The position numbers were made by a program, and so were the translations under genes. A stretch of DNA of 64,000 nucleotides from Neoscytalidium dimidiatum (lineage: Eukaryota; Ascomycota; Dothideomycetes; Botryosphaeriales; Botryosphaeriaceae): contig CM074701.1 in NCBI GenBank assembly GCA_037367355.1, positions 2,294,001 through 2,358,000 on the forward strand, read 5' to 3'. The number at the start of each line of letters is the position of its first letter. Position 1 is the stretch's first letter. This document shows, one piece after another, positions 12,263 through 24,061 of this stretch. The notes under the pieces were generated by a model. That model saw only the letters and a list, made by a program, of their open reading frames with translations. It did not search any database and was not told the origin of the DNA.

Positions 12263-15216
12263 TGGATGGTACTTGAGCGACTCTACAGTGTTGTTTTGAA
12301 GGTCCTACAGGGTGGATAGGCAAAGGTTGCGCTTATATAAATCAAATAACACTAGGATTAGTAAGATCTTCATTGAACTTCCTGCGAGTCAGGATGTGGG
12401 ATCCATTTACCACCAGTGCTTCAAAGTGTTGACCTTAGACAACGGCACCAACTGGTTGGCCACATACTGTACCCGTCAGTGAGCACGGTGGAGATGGCTG
12501 CTGTTAGCTGCAGGAATAAGTGTGGATTTATCAGCGAGCCCGGTTCATTCATGTTGATACCAAAACCGGACCAAAATCGGACGAACATATATACCAGAAT
12601 TATTACGGCATGGCATGAAAAACAACTAAGGACGTTGCTAGTGGAGGAGGGAGCGAGGGTGGGGGACTGGCTCGCCTGCAACCCGAAGAATGAAAAAGGC
12701 GCCGGAACAGTGTTAGAAGATCGTGTCCTTGGAGTATTTATGGAAATCTTAACATATTCCCTCCTTAGGCCTGTGAGCTTTGCCATCTGTCGCATTGCGG
12801 TTATGACCTCTGTGAAATGGGCGCCTCTTGCGGCTGCCCCCGGGTATGATTTTCAGCGTCTCCGGCGCCTCATCGGGTAGGGGAGCACCCGAATATCCGA
12901 GCAGGCACCTCTCCTTCGTCTTCGTTACTCTGTCTTTACGTTTCCTCGAAATTCGCGACGTGTGCGAATATGGTGATTGAAGGGTTCTTAGGCGCTATGG
13001 CCGATCCAGAAAAAGCAGCAATCCGCTCGGCAGAGGAGTTCGGACGGCCATAGTTCATTGTTGCCGTAAGGAGCTATGCTAGTAGCTTTTGGTTTGAATG
13101 CCAAGAAGAGAGGGAAACCCGGGGGATGTAAGCGGGAGTGGGGAGTAAATGAGGCAAAGCGTAGGACGTTGTGTAGGACGACCGCTGCGGCTCCGGTTTA
13201 GTACCCTGAATCCTAGCAACTTGTCCATGTAGCAACGCGAGCTTTGAGAGAATTATTTAAACCCCTGTTAATACTGTCCCCGTCACAAAACCTTAACAAC
13301 AATCTTCACCTCCAACGAGGCGTTACATAAACGCCTCCTTATTCCTCCGTTATGCTCGTGGTCTTCGATGTTCTGTGTATGCTCGTTTGAATTCACTGCA
13401 GTACCGCTCGCATACTTACCACTGCCTAAAGACTCATCCTCCTAAGGCTATCGTTGTGACTGAGTGGACTATATCAAAAGGGCTGCACATTAGGCATCAG
13501 AATGATGCAGATATTTGAGGGTGTGAGCATCATCATGTGTTGGACCCTCCATCGCATTGATTTCACAAAGATTCTCTGTCGTAGAATGAATGAGCAAGTT
13601 TTGTAGGCCTTCCCTGCGAATGGGTAGTTCAGGGCGAGTGTTGGAGCAAAACCTCGTATGCACTTGTATTCGTTGTTGTCTGTTCCGTCTCTGAAAGAGC
13701 GGAGGAGCTAAACTACCCAGCGGCGCTGCCGTAACAGCGAGCTGTAAATGCCGAATTTACAATGAACACTTCAGGTGTTAAGCAATATTGGGGGACCTTG
13801 CTGTGAGCGATGATACATGAGAGAAAACGACTAATTGGAAGCCGAAGACTCGAATTCTGGATATTACACAATTATATCTGTGTGAGTGGTCAAAGACCAG
13901 AAGATTTTCCTCTCCTGCATCTTGCATGGAGCTTGAGTTGGAGGGGCTATAGTTTTGGGATGCATGCTTGCTGTTATTGAAGGGGTTGAGAGCATATTTT
14001 GATCGACAGCAGCTCCCCGAGGTTTCACATCACGCGAAACTGGGTACAGGACCATTCTGGTATAAAGTTTCATCGGTGTGGACCTTGGTTTTCAAAATCG
14101 GAAGCGGACATTCGCAAGCTCTGGGTTCCAGCCTTATCAGGAGGTATTAAGCTTCATTGTGGACGCGGAAGATTATGAGGCGGAAAGATAAAGCGAGGAA
14201 AAATGACTCGGTCAGTCACATCCGTGAAACGAGGGAACACGAGAAAGTAGCTCTGACAAGCTCAAGTGGGCACATGAAGGTCACGTCAGATTCTACAAGC
14301 TGTCAAATGATATCCTTCAACATACGAAGCTGGAATTCAGACATCTATACGACGTTACACCACCCGGAAGTATAAGGATGGAGCAGCTTGGCGATGAACG
14401 TGGCGATAATTTTAACGGGAAACAGCCAACTTGTGCCCGGTGAGAGGGGCTGTAATTATGCTATCATCGACAGAGGCTATTGCCAGTGCATCAGAATTGT
14501 GTGGGGAAAACCTACGCGTCGTTCACTCTTGTCCAAGCAGCCTGAGCCGAAATGGCAATGTGGGAATATTGGCACCCAGGAAAGCCGAGAGTGGAAAGGG
14601 GAAACCCGACTCGCTTGTCTAGCAAAATCCCAGTCTATCAAATAACCGGCCACGCACTGTGAAAAGCGTACTTCCTCATAATCTTGCACAGCTTACTCCC
14701 CAGTACATCAACTCACGTTTGCCACCAAGTCCGATATCCTTTTCCTCTGGTGCGGCTGAAGCGGGCATGTGGGGTAACATCACGAGAAAGTTGGCCTAAT
14801 GCAATAGACTTTAACCAATGATCCTCTGTAATAAGAGAGCCTCGGTATCAACGTTGCATCAATGCGATGTGCCAGTGCGATTATATTTTCAGCTGTAGTT
14901 ATTCATAGCTCGGAACGGTTCGAGTTCCGTACCAAACCGCCGCTTTCCATGGGAGCGCTCAAGACTTAAGCTTTACACATCACCTGCCGAAGATTCTAAG
15001 TTAATGAATAAGCTTCACGAGATTTAGAGTGTGACACACGTGGACTCAGGAGACATGCTGCTACGGAATGTAGGATCAGGCAGAATCTTCAATGTATAAA
15101 TGCGTCTCCCAACTCAAGTGCAGACCAGGCGCAGTAGTTAAAGGAATACTTCAGGAAACTCATTGAACTGCGAATTAAAATCTCTAAGCCCACCATAAAC
15201 AATAATATTCACCATT
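12263..15216. other. Nearly 3 kb without a recognisable gene, holding one transposon scrap
   Basis: Upstream of the epimerase gene and of the small cysteine-rich gene. The longest ORF (12416-12880, plus, 154 codons) has no family features and a mixed composition. The only explained element is a LINE fragment near 13.64-13.74 kb. No RIP signature is obvious here, unlike the transposon block further right. Confidence 0.5.
13634..13740 (+). repeat. Short LINE-derived fragment, copy of part of the 32-kb relic
   Basis: About 105 bp align by eye with 32.61-32.75 kb, sharing long stretches such as ggagctaaactaccca and cagcggcgct plus the same order of intervening bases. Differences are mostly substitutions and a small insertion. 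It is the same strand and the same part of the Tad1-like LINE (between endonuclease and RNase H regions), so this is a small leftover of a dispersed repeat. Confidence 0.7.
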
Positions 15217-15635
15217 ATGAAATTTGCATTTACCGTCATTTCTTTTCTCCCGGCTCTCGCCCTAGCTGGCATTCCATCTTCCAATACGCAATGCTCGGAC
15301 GACCTTCGTCTGACTTGTGCGCCCAGTACGGATGGCGTTCGCCGCTGCCTGGTTGACGAGTGAGTTTCTGATATCATGCTTGTCCTTCATCATCCAAGAT
15401 ATATCCTTCTGACGAGACTTTCTGATACCAGAAGTACCGGAGCGGCTTTGTGTGTGACTGATTGTCCGGACACCAGCTGCTGCACACCTGGTTGTTTGTA
15501 TCAAGGCTGGAAGAACGGATTCTGCACGAATGGGTAATGCATGCTCTGCTTTTCTTTGAATGTCGAATTGCTAATGAACGCGGCAGAGACTACCCATGCC
15601 TCTGCTCCAATGTGGACCCGGGCAACGTCCAGTAA
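15217..15635 (+). CDS. Small secreted cysteine-rich protein with defensin-like (CS-alpha-beta) C-terminus
   Basis: Three short exons, 15217-15359, 15432-15533 and 15587-15635, join in frame to 97 residues; introns are 72 and 53 nt with gtgagt and gtaatg donors. Residues 1-17 form a classical signal peptide (MKFAFTVISFLPALALA). The mature part has eleven cysteines. Its end carries Cys65-x3-Cys69, then Gly-Phe-Cys (G-x-C at 77-79), then Cys86-x-Cys88, which is the spacing of the cysteine-stabilised alpha-beta fold. An upstream domain has Cys at 26, 34, 44, 55, 59 and 64. Family knowledge suggests an antimicrobial peptide or host-interaction effector; the role here is unknown. All splice phases agree, which argues against chance. 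It lies tail to tail with the PAQR gene, about 170 bp apart. Confidence 0.65.
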
Positions 15636-15805
15636 TGATCACAGTGGGTTTGGGTCTGCGGCAGTGATAATTGTAGATCTTTTCTTACTTAATGGATGAC
15701 AATCGAGTCTAAGCATGTCTATGTTTTCCAAGAGCTAGGGAAATCAAGAATGCACTGCTACCTGGAAAAAGCGTTGCATATAAGATGATCCATCACAATC
15801 AGCAG

Positions 15806-16915
15806 TTATAAGCCAACATATGTTACGTATACTGCTCCAGCATGCATTGCTAATAGAGGAGTTTCTTCAGACCCTGAAAGTACACAATCTGGCCCAGCGC
15901 AACAAAGACGTGGAAGATCTGATGGCTCGCACCCTACACAGTAAGTCATGACGTTAGAATGTCTTTCGAATTATGTGTTTACGCGACTTATTGATGGTAT
16001 CTGGTCACTTACCCATATGTCAAAGCTGTTGGCGTATACGCTTTCAGGAAGGTGTGTCAGGTAGAAGAAGATGCCAACGATGTACAGAGCATCCATCGCA
16101 AGCGTGTGCCCAAGAGGGAAGCTCGCTAGACCCTTCAGGCCATCAAGAAGAGTGCTATGGATGATTGGCACGTAACCACTCCCTGCAAGGGAGATAAAGA
16201 GAATGGACCTCGTCGTATGTCAGTAAGTGAAAAACCTTAAGCGGGTTGGGTAAAATTACCTCCACGAGGCAGCATTCGGTCCATCCGCTCTTGGGGAGAG
16301 CACGAGGTAGAATACGATGCATGCGCAAGCTAGGCTGCAAGTGATGTAAATGGACTGCAGCGTTGGATACGCTGCTAAGCCGAAGTATGTCGAGGAGACG
16401 CAGGTGGCAACAGTGTTCAAGACTACTCCAAGGTAGTCCAGCTTCAGGAAATGCTGGGAAACCCGGTCGGAATGCGCATTGAGCGTATGATATATTCCCT
16501 TTGCTCGAATTAGGGTTATGGCAGGTATTGAACCACGTGCTATGGGAGACCTCACCGAAAAAAGCAAGCAGATCGCTGTACATGCTACGTAGCCCTGGAC
16601 AACCAAAATATCGGATCGGGAGGCGTTGAAAGTGTCGTTCTGTAGGAGTTTGTAATCTGCTCGCAGAAGAATAGCCGTGTATACAATGGCTGGGGCAAGA
16701 TGAGACCATGCGTTAACAAACTCGTTGTGGATGTAGAAAAGTGATCGGAAACATGCGTTAATACTGTTGAGCTGCCGCCTGTAGCCATGTCGGATGTAAG
16801 GGTCCACCTTCATCCATGGTGGGACCTCGTCAAAATGAAGAACATGCCGGAGCTTGGCCGAGACGACCAGACCAGCGTGGGTGAAATCGTCTTTAGTTTT
16901 CTGGATGTTTGCCAT
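15806..16915 (-). CDS. PAQR/haemolysin III-type seven-TM protein (Izh-like), altered C-terminus
   Basis: Four exons, 16915-16556, 16498-16260, 16208-16013 and 15934-15806, give 307 residues. Family marks are FYIHNEFVNAWSHL before TM1, GIYHTLNAHSDRVS, LDYLGVVLNT, and SHQIFH (residues 268-273), where the conserved histidines of this membrane fold bind zinc. Fungal relatives (Izh proteins) affect zinc and sterol balance or act as adiponectin-receptor-like hydrolases. Right after SHQIFHVFV the frame departs from the family. The other frame, one base over, would encode a hydrophobic seventh helix ending at 15850. As sequenced, the last 30 residues are mostly polar. This suggests a one-base insertion near 15900 or a base-call error. 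The first six helices are intact. Confidence 0.8.
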
Positions 16916-17375
16916 GTCGGTTTCTGGAGCGAAGGTGAAGGGACTCAGGCTATGGGGACAAATCTTTCGCCATGCTGACTACTTCGTGAAAGCAATTTGC
17001 GGATATCACGTCGATCTCGCCGGCCGAAAAGGCCCCCACTTTGGATACGCTATTCAAGACCAGATTTGGAAAGTTGCAGGGAATTTTCGCACAGGAAATT
17101 GATCCTTGCTTACCACGACTACTTGACCCTTGTGGCTGGTGCCTCCACGCCCGGTTGCGGGATCCTGCAGGAGTCTTGTATGCATAGACTATGGTGGGTC
17201 CTCCGGGGTTCCTGTGGGGGTTTGGGGCTGAGACATTTACGCACTATTTACACAGTTGGGCTCACCGGATTTGACGGAACGTCAGATTGGCTTCTTGTCT
17301 TATCCTATTTCGTCTTAACTGGAGCAACGACTGCCCGATAATCTTCACTCCCCTGTAGGACCGTTCTCCACTCGC
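16916..17375. other. Intergenic
   Basis: Spacer upstream of the PAQR gene and downstream of the DUF829 gene; both are minus strand. No further feature recognised. Confidence 0.5.
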
Positions 17376-18281
17376 TTACAGCTTTGATGCGCCCTGACGC
17401 GGCGAGCCTCCATTGGCATAGCTTCCCTTCCACATCTCCTGCATTGCGTCAACGTATTCCTGCTCGTGTTTAGAAAGATGATTGCAGTGGCCGCTATCTT
17501 CGAAAAGGAGCTCCTTTACCAACCACCCACGGCTGCGTGCCGTCTCTGCGTGATCGGTAATGTCCGTCCATTCGACCATCTTGTCGGCTTTTGAAAAGAT
17601 GTAGACAGCTCTGATGTCACCGTCTTCTCCTCCGGCCTGGACGGTAGCCTCGTCCAGTAAGGTTTCACGTATCAGGTCTTCGGGCTTTCCGTATCTGCCG
17701 CATGCGATGAACGTGTAAAGCAGGCAGAGAATGATGTGAACTGCAACCGGCCCCACAATTCTCGAGGCTGTGTCTTTGGGCAGTGATAGCACCATGGCAT
17801 TGTAGGATTTCCAATACGTGCCTTTCGCTGGCCCGCTATCGCAGATCAGACCGTGTAAGGGTAGAGGCCTGTGGAGCTGCTCCTGTAGCACGATGAGAAG
17901 CTGAGTAGCCGAGTTCGTCCCTCCATTGGAGAAAGTGTGCAGCAAGATGTGGGACTTCAGTCCGGTCGGTGCTTGACCATCTCCGGTCAGTTTGCCGTAG
18001 CCACACTCATCCAGGACAGCTCGCACCGCTTGCGCGGCGGGCTTGATTGCTTCGCGCTGGCGCGGGTAGCTGCTGACAAGGATGGGCACAGCAGACTCGA
18101 TGAGCAATATTCGGGCACCTGGCGCGATCTTCCGGTAAAGATCCGTGTATTTGGCAATATGTTTCTTTGCGGCCCCCAGCCACGTGCAGAGGATGATAAG
18201 CTGTCCATGTTCGGTTTCGGCCGGAGTGTAGAGCGATATGCGAGGCCCTAACCGTGAAAAGACCGGAGAAGTGTCGCCCAT
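17376..18281 (-). CDS. DUF829/TMEM53-type alpha/beta hydrolase (PaxU-like)
   Basis: One exon. The start at 18281 gives 301 residues beginning MGDTSPVFSRLGPRISLYTP, the usual family start; an upstream in-frame ATG at 18404 would add 41 residues with no family match. LIILCTWLGAAKKHIAKYTD, the HTFSNGGTNSATQLL nucleophile-elbow region and the late GHCNHL histidine are typical of the DUF829 (TMEM53) family, in which fungal members include PaxU from an indole-diterpene cluster. The fold is an alpha/beta hydrolase with Ser in the FSNGG elbow and His near the end. Biochemical function is not established for the family. Transcribed in the same direction as the downstream PAQR gene and the upstream P450 gene. 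Confidence 0.8.
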   Translation of the reverse strand: MGDTSPVFSRLGPRISLYTPAETEHGQLIILCTWLGAAKKHIAKYTDLYRKIAPGARILLIESAVPILVSSYPRQREAIKPAAQAVRAVLDECGYGKLTGDGQAPTGLKSHILLHTFSNGGTNSATQLLIVLQEQLHRPLPLHGLICDSGPAKGTYWKSYNAMVLSLPKDTASRIVGPVAVHIILCLLYTFIACGRYGKPEDLIRETLLDEATVQAGGEDGDIRAVYIFSKADKMVEWTDITDHAETARSRGWLVKELLFEDSGHCNHLSKHEQEYVDAMQEMWKGSYANGGSPRQGASKL

Positions 18282-18706
18282 GATGAATGATGGCTTGAGT
18301 TGATTCCTTTGGTGGAGGGCGATATGCTGGATTTTCGTGGAGAAAAAAGGCGAAGCCGGGGCCATAAGCGTCTGCCTAAATGCACGCCCGGTTGGTTCGG
18401 CCAAGCACTGAATCTCAACGAACCCCCACGCATCTCAACCACCGTCGTGGCTTTGACCTGGCTGCAGAAGGATTCCCAAGTTACAGGAGGATCTATCGGT
18501 TGCGGCGTGACGGCCCGCATGACGATTGCAGATGGCCCCCACTCACAAGGGTGGCGGGGTGTATGCACCTTCGGCAGGGTAAAAGTAGGCGACACGCATG
18601 CAGCAGCCAAACACTTCGGTGTTCGAGACGGTTTCCTATTTGAAATATTTTCCAATCTGAAGCATTCGATTGGTGCTCTATGACGAAAGCTACAGATGAC
18701 GCAATA

Positions 18707-20541
18707 TCACTGCCTCAGAAGCGCCGCCACGGCCTCCTCTGCACCTTCGCGAACGCGAAAGCGCAGATAGGGGCCATCGTGGGAGCAGGTAAGATGTTCC
18801 TCCAGCTGAAATTCCTTCTCTCGGTGCTTCCCATAGCGAGCTCCGAAATATCCGCCCCCAAGCGCATCCAAGGAACCGTCAGCACTCCTCAGATCCAAAT
18901 ACCATGCAGTACGCGCAATGGTGTCACTCAGCTCGGTGTAAGCCATGTTCCTCCCAGCGCATGCCCTGGCCCCAAGCGAGAAGACGCTGAAAACATGGCG
19001 TGCTTTCTCCACAGCCTCTTTGGAGTTGTCGCTCGAGACGATCCAACGCTCAGGCTTGAATGTGAACGAATCGGGGAAGATATCCTCGTTGTGATGGACG
19101 GCGTACGGGGATACACCGACATCAATCCCTTTGGGCACAGCCTCGCTATCCACGATAAGGGCCTCTCCGCTCACCTCCCGCCACAAGGTTCCACTGATTG
19201 GCGGGGACATCCTCATGGCCTCGTCCAAACACGCTCGGAGGTACTGGCAAGATGATAAATCCGGACCAGAATGGATATCGGAAGGTGAGTTGAATGTCGA
19301 TCGCACTTCTTCCGCAAGCTTCTGGTAGCATTCGGGATAAGCTGCGAGGTAGAAGAACAGGGAAGTCAACGCTGTAGATGACGTGTCGGCACCTGCTCAG
19401 AGTCAATTTAAGCGGTTTTTCCGAAGGTATTCATCTTTTGGAAGTACCTGCAATGAGCAGAAACCGGCTCTCAGCCCACAATTCGTCTTCAGAGAAGCCA
19501 ACACCCGTCTCTGGATCCTTGGCATCAACAATGAAGGAGAATAGATCGTTACAGGAGCTCTTTCCAGCAGCGAGTCTGCTCTTGACGAGATTGGACATGA
19601 GTTTCAAGTATTTTTGGCGCATCTCAAGACCTCGGCGGTAGAACAACGCCTCCAGCCGAAGCTTCTGAAGCGCCGGATACTGCACATAGACACCAGCCTT
19701 GTGGCTAGTAGCCGTGACGGCATCAATAAGAAAGCGATTTTTGTCCTTTGTTTGTAGATGGAATGTCTGGCCGAAACCAAATTCACCCATGATATCGTAG
19801 CCAAGGTGTCTGCAGCAGTCAGTCATGTTAAAAGGCGCCGACCAGCCCGTACCCGTAGAAGTATCGGGAGAACCACAGAGCCTTTTGATAAAGAGATCAA
19901 CGTGAGAAATAATCATCGGTTCGAAGTCTCGGATGCATTGGTCAGAGAATCCTTGAGAAATGACTTTACGTTTGTGGCGATGGATGGCTTTGTCGACGGC
20001 GGTGAAGATGTTGTATGCGCCGGGGGCTGGGATCATCGTCACATAGCCCTGAGATTTCTGGACGTCCTTTGAATAATAGATAGCTTGTCCAAATTAGCTA
20101 CCAATTTTACGTCGCGCGTATTTTCAACGTACTATGCAGTGCCGATCCGCTGTTGGAGACCAGTTTGTTTGGTCCTTGGCGATAGACAGTCCCTATACCA
20201 TATAAGTTATCTGACGAAGAGAACTAGCACTTCTAAATACCGTAGATACGGTGGCCTTTTTCGGTCTCGACATGTAGTCGGCCGAGAACATTATGGTAGG
20301 CTCCGTAGAGGTCACTGACTTTTGCCAGGAGCGGCCCGGGATATTTCGAGAGAGGGTGGAAAAAGAGACGATAAATCGAGATCACGATGCCCTGATATTG
20401 TTAATGCTCAAGACCAAATCATCATACTTGAAGGAACTCAATTACGCGGAAGATGAGCAAACTGAAGAGGCTGAGTAGGGCGACCTTGACAGTGTCAGAG
20501 CCGACGCGTGGAAGGCGGGCTGCAATATCGGCCGTGTGCAT
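18707..20541 (-). CDS. Cytochrome P450 monooxygenase
   Basis: Five exons join in frame: 20541-20446, 20391-20241, 20192-20133, 20083-19448 and 19392-18707, giving 542 residues. The N-terminus has a membrane anchor (VALLSLFSLLIFR) followed by RLFFHPLSKYPGPLL, the usual hinge of microsomal fungal P450s. Downstream are HKRKVISQGFSD (helix C), an ADTSSTALTS oxygen-binding helix I formed across intron 4, EAMR (ExxR, about 372), PERW, and the haem loop FSLGARACAG with Cys near 459. The sequence resembles the broad fungal group that includes benzoate hydroxylase-like and isotrichodermin hydroxylase-like enzymes. Substrate unknown. It sits between the DUF829 and MFS genes, all in one direction. Confidence 0.92.
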
Positions 20542-21123
20542 GGTAAGTCACGATGTCGCTGAATTCAACGTCGTCTTCAGACAAGCTTTGGAGCTGTGTA
20601 GCTTGGTGGGTATGCATACAATAACTAGTGTGCTTCCGTTTGAACTTACTCCATTTTCCGCTTCGCATAGGCACGGTCCATGATTACTCCGGGGTTGGAT
20701 CAAAGTTGGTGGCGCAAGGAACTGGTGAAAGGATCATGCACTAGCGCTACATATCGGCAGCTGAGAAAGAGACTATCAATTCTGCCTGCAACGCTGCATG
20801 CAGGATCCACAAACCAGGCGGCTGGGGGGCGTCAGCATATTCTGGAATCGGCCAGCCTGCGTAGTGCAGTGGATCCATCCGCCAAGATAACAAGGCAAAT
20901 GCTTCCTTTTGAAGCTATTGTAATCAGAAAAGGCGGAGGATTTAACGCAAAGCTGATCTGCCTCAGGCTTCAGCGGCGTAAATGTGCCTTACGATTATTG
21001 TACTCGGTTACAATCTTTAGTTTCGTTGCAGAAGTAGGACTTGTCATTGTCACAAGAGATTTGCCTATATGGATAACATGCAGATTTTATTAATTAGATG
21101 AACTCTTCGTATCCCCCGTGAAA
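20542..21123. other. P450 promoter and MFS 3' spacer
   Basis: The 580 bp between the P450 start and the MFS stop. No ORF with family features was seen; it presumably holds the P450 promoter. Confidence 0.5.
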
Positions 21124-23138
21124 TCAGCGTGTTTCAGATGTTTGCAATGCAGATGCTCCTGTTTCCTTCCTCGGTTTTACGACACGAATCTGGTTCTTGC
21201 GCCACAACATCCCAACTACAAGGACCTGAAGTCCTGCAAGACCAGCCATGATTTTCATCTGCAAGTTATATCCTTCTGCAAATGCTGTGATGATTTGATC
21301 CTGGACATCTTGCGGGTACTGCCTGATTGCTTCGACAGACTGTAGGAACGTTGAGCTTGATGCTCCGCCAATTGCGTCTGGTAAATGCGCGGAAAGGTAG
21401 TTGTTCATGGCGCTGGTAGTGATTGATAGTCCTAGTGCACCGCCGAACACACGGAATTGAAGCAGAGCGCCGCTCGATATTGCTCCATATTTCGTCAGCT
21501 TTCACTTGTCATGCTGTACTTCAAAAGCTGACGGAACTTACCTAAGTCCCTTTTTTGAACAACGTGTGGCGGTATTTGGAGTAAAATTCCCATGACGCAT
21601 CCTATGCCAAATCCACTAAGAACCTGGTACGCATAGATAGCGGCCGGGATGGTTCCATCCGTCGGTAGCGTACAGAACAAAGCCAGGCCAATGAGCTGGA
21701 TGAGGGAGCCGAAGAATAGAAGGTATATAGGGGGAATTCCGGTGATTCCCGCGACGATGTTGATTAAGACAGTAGCAAACGATATGAGGAAGTTGAATGG
21801 TAGCAGACGGACCCCGGCATCGAAAGGAGAAAGGGCAGAGACGGCCTGAAAGCGCTGGGGAATGTCTATTACAATTATGTTGTAAGGGATACCGGAGAGC
21901 ATAGAAAGTCTGCAATTAGTTAGTAGGTGAACGTGTATGGTGCGCAAATGGTACGTACATCAAGGTACCCATCCACGCGCGGTGTTCCAAAAATCGCCAG
22001 GGAAAGATTGGCTCTGTTCTGAATCGGTCCTTTGTGAAAAACCACTCATTGGCGACGAACGCAACCCACATAATGCCGGATACCACAAAAAGAACGATGG
22101 ATGTTGCGGAAGACCATGCGATAGAAACACCGCCTTCAAGGAGAACTGCGACAAGGAGCATAGTAGCACCTAAGAGCAGAAAGACTCCAGAGATGTCGAG
22201 ACGAGCCAACGAAGCCCGAGATAGTCTCTGTCGCCAAGAAGGAGGTTGATAACTGGGATCACCTTGGTGCGGGAAGTTTGCAGGGAGCGTAATGAGTAGC
22301 AGAAGAATAGTCACGACGCCAGCGGGCACACTGCACGACCGTCAACATGAGTCATCTCTCCCATCAGGCTTTCATCCATACTTGAAGAGGAAGACCCATC
22401 TCCACTCTGAGTTTTGGCTTGCTCCACCGCCGATCAGAGGCCCGACGAGGCTGCCGAATGCGGTAGCAGCCGCTAGTTGAGCTGCCTGCAGGGGATATTT
22501 TTCCTTAGGCACCATCTCGTATGCTACTGTCAGTGCAAGTGCGGAACAGCCAGCTGCACCAATGCCTTGAAAGACTCGACAGATGATCCTAAGAGCACGT
22601 TTAGCTTTGGTCATGTCGAAGAGGAATTCGAGGCTGTACAGCTGGTTCATGGATTGTGCGGCACCACAGCCACCCGAGAATGCCACGAAAATGACCACAG
22701 TTGTGATCGTAGCCCATTTCCGTCCAAAGATGTCGCTCAGCTTTGCCCAAATTATTATCATGCCTTATAATAAATCAGCTAGAACAGGTGGGGTGTCGAG
22801 AAAGGTTTCTTTACTGGTGTAAGTGATCAAGTACCCAGTAACGACCCAGCCGGTTTGGTCGAAGCCATGTAGGTCGTCACTTATTGAGACAAGAGAGGTT
22901 CCGACGATTGAGACTTCGATGTTGACGAGGAACATGCACAATGCGACACTGGTCCATACAATCAGCAGCTCGTTGCTCGTGTATTTGGTGATATGTACCT
23001 TAGCGAAAGAAGGTGTAGTCTCCATCCTTTGATGTATGCTTGCACGGCGGAGCCATTGTCTCCCTCATTGCTATCATCAATTTGCTCTGGCGCAGAGAGG
23101 TACTCTTCCTTCGAATCTTTGGTCGTGGAAGGCTCCAT
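21124..23138 (-). CDS. MFS transporter, DHA2 (14-TM) drug/metabolite exporter type
   Basis: Six exons, 23138-22999, 22948-22815, 22763-22382, 22330-21959, 21909-21542 and 21482-21124, give 584 residues in one frame, the normal DHA2 length. After an acidic cytosolic head comes VALCMFLVNIEVSIVGTSLV (TM1, D/E-x-S-I-V type), then DQTGWVVTGYLITYT, WAKLSDIFGRK (motif A between TM2 and TM3), ICRVFQGIGAAG, the WRWVFLFNVPAG junction formed across intron 3, and LSGIPYNIIVIDIPQRFQ. It acts in the plasma membrane as a proton-driven exporter. Position between P450 and desaturase genes suggests it removes the local pathway product. The splice choice at 21483 restores AISSGALLQFRVFGGALG. No lesion seen. Confidence 0.9.
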
Positions 23139-24061
23139 ACTTGATGCAGCTTCGGAGAGGAAGCAGAAGGCTGAGCGAAACCTGGGAAAGATGCTAGTCT
23201 CCAAAGAACGGGCGCACGAAGGTCCTGCTAACAGATGCCTCAGAGGCGAATTCTCAACAGCCGCAGCGGAAAGGCGGCCTCCCGACAAGGATACGCAGGC
23301 CTCAACAATCCTTCGATAACACCATAGCCCAGGGCAGAAATGCAATATCTTCCTTTCAACGCCACGCACCCAGCACCGTGGTATGCGGAGTAGGACCCTG
23401 GATGTGCGAGACCCCCACGCGTCCGTTGTCAGCGAGGTGCGGTAACGTGCATCAAGGCCTGGACTCTATTTGGGAGATAAGGGTTAGCTGCGGGCTTACC
23501 CGTTGGGGGCCGCTTGTGGCGCAGCAGGGAACCCACCTTCCGCATTTGGCCACGAACAACTAGCTCAAGTAAGCAAGCCCGAACGAGCATCGTGACTGTT
23601 CGAATCAGCGTCGGTGGTGTCGCGTACACGAGGCTTTCCGGCGATGAGATTCCGGAATGCTGCTAATCAGTCAGAACACCAACACCAGAGCTAGTGCGGG
23701 TGGAGACAATTACTGGTTGCCTGCTGCCAGTAGGATCATACCCACAGACGGTGAAATCCGCCCTGACGCGACTCAGGGCAAGTTTGTTATGATGCTGGAA
23801 GCCTTGTGCCCTCACATTGGGCTACCATACTTTCCGACGGTTCTGGGTTCTGCCGTCTGACTGGGGCGTGCTGAGAGTTCGTGGAGTGGCAACACGGAAA
23901 TGAGCTAGCGGTGTTAGTGAAGTTGATAGAGCCGTCTCTGAGGACATAAATAGAGCTCTTTGAGGGTTTATTCTCTACCTCATGCCCGTGGAACCAGCGG
24001 GTTCAAGAACTGTTCATTCTCTTCTTCCAGTTTCGTATCTAACGTTCTGCCAATTACCAAG
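23139..24061. promoter_or_regulatory. Divergent promoter region between MFS exporter and desaturase
   Basis: The 0.9 kb separates two head-to-head starts and therefore should hold both promoters. CT-rich tracts near 24011-24032 lie just upstream of the desaturase start, as often seen in fungal promoters. No specific operator could be assigned. Confidence 0.45.

Noticed and set aside
12416..12880. 154-codon ORF in the gap upstream of the epimerase gene
   Set aside because: No motif, no splice context and unremarkable composition; likely chance.
14916..14945. B-box-like ggttcgagttcc as a possible tRNA
   Set aside because: No matching A box, anticodon stem or acceptor stem could be folded around it.
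18282..18404. 41-residue N-terminal extension of the DUF829 protein
   Set aside because: No similarity to the family start, and the internal ATG gives the usual N-terminus; kept only as an alternative.
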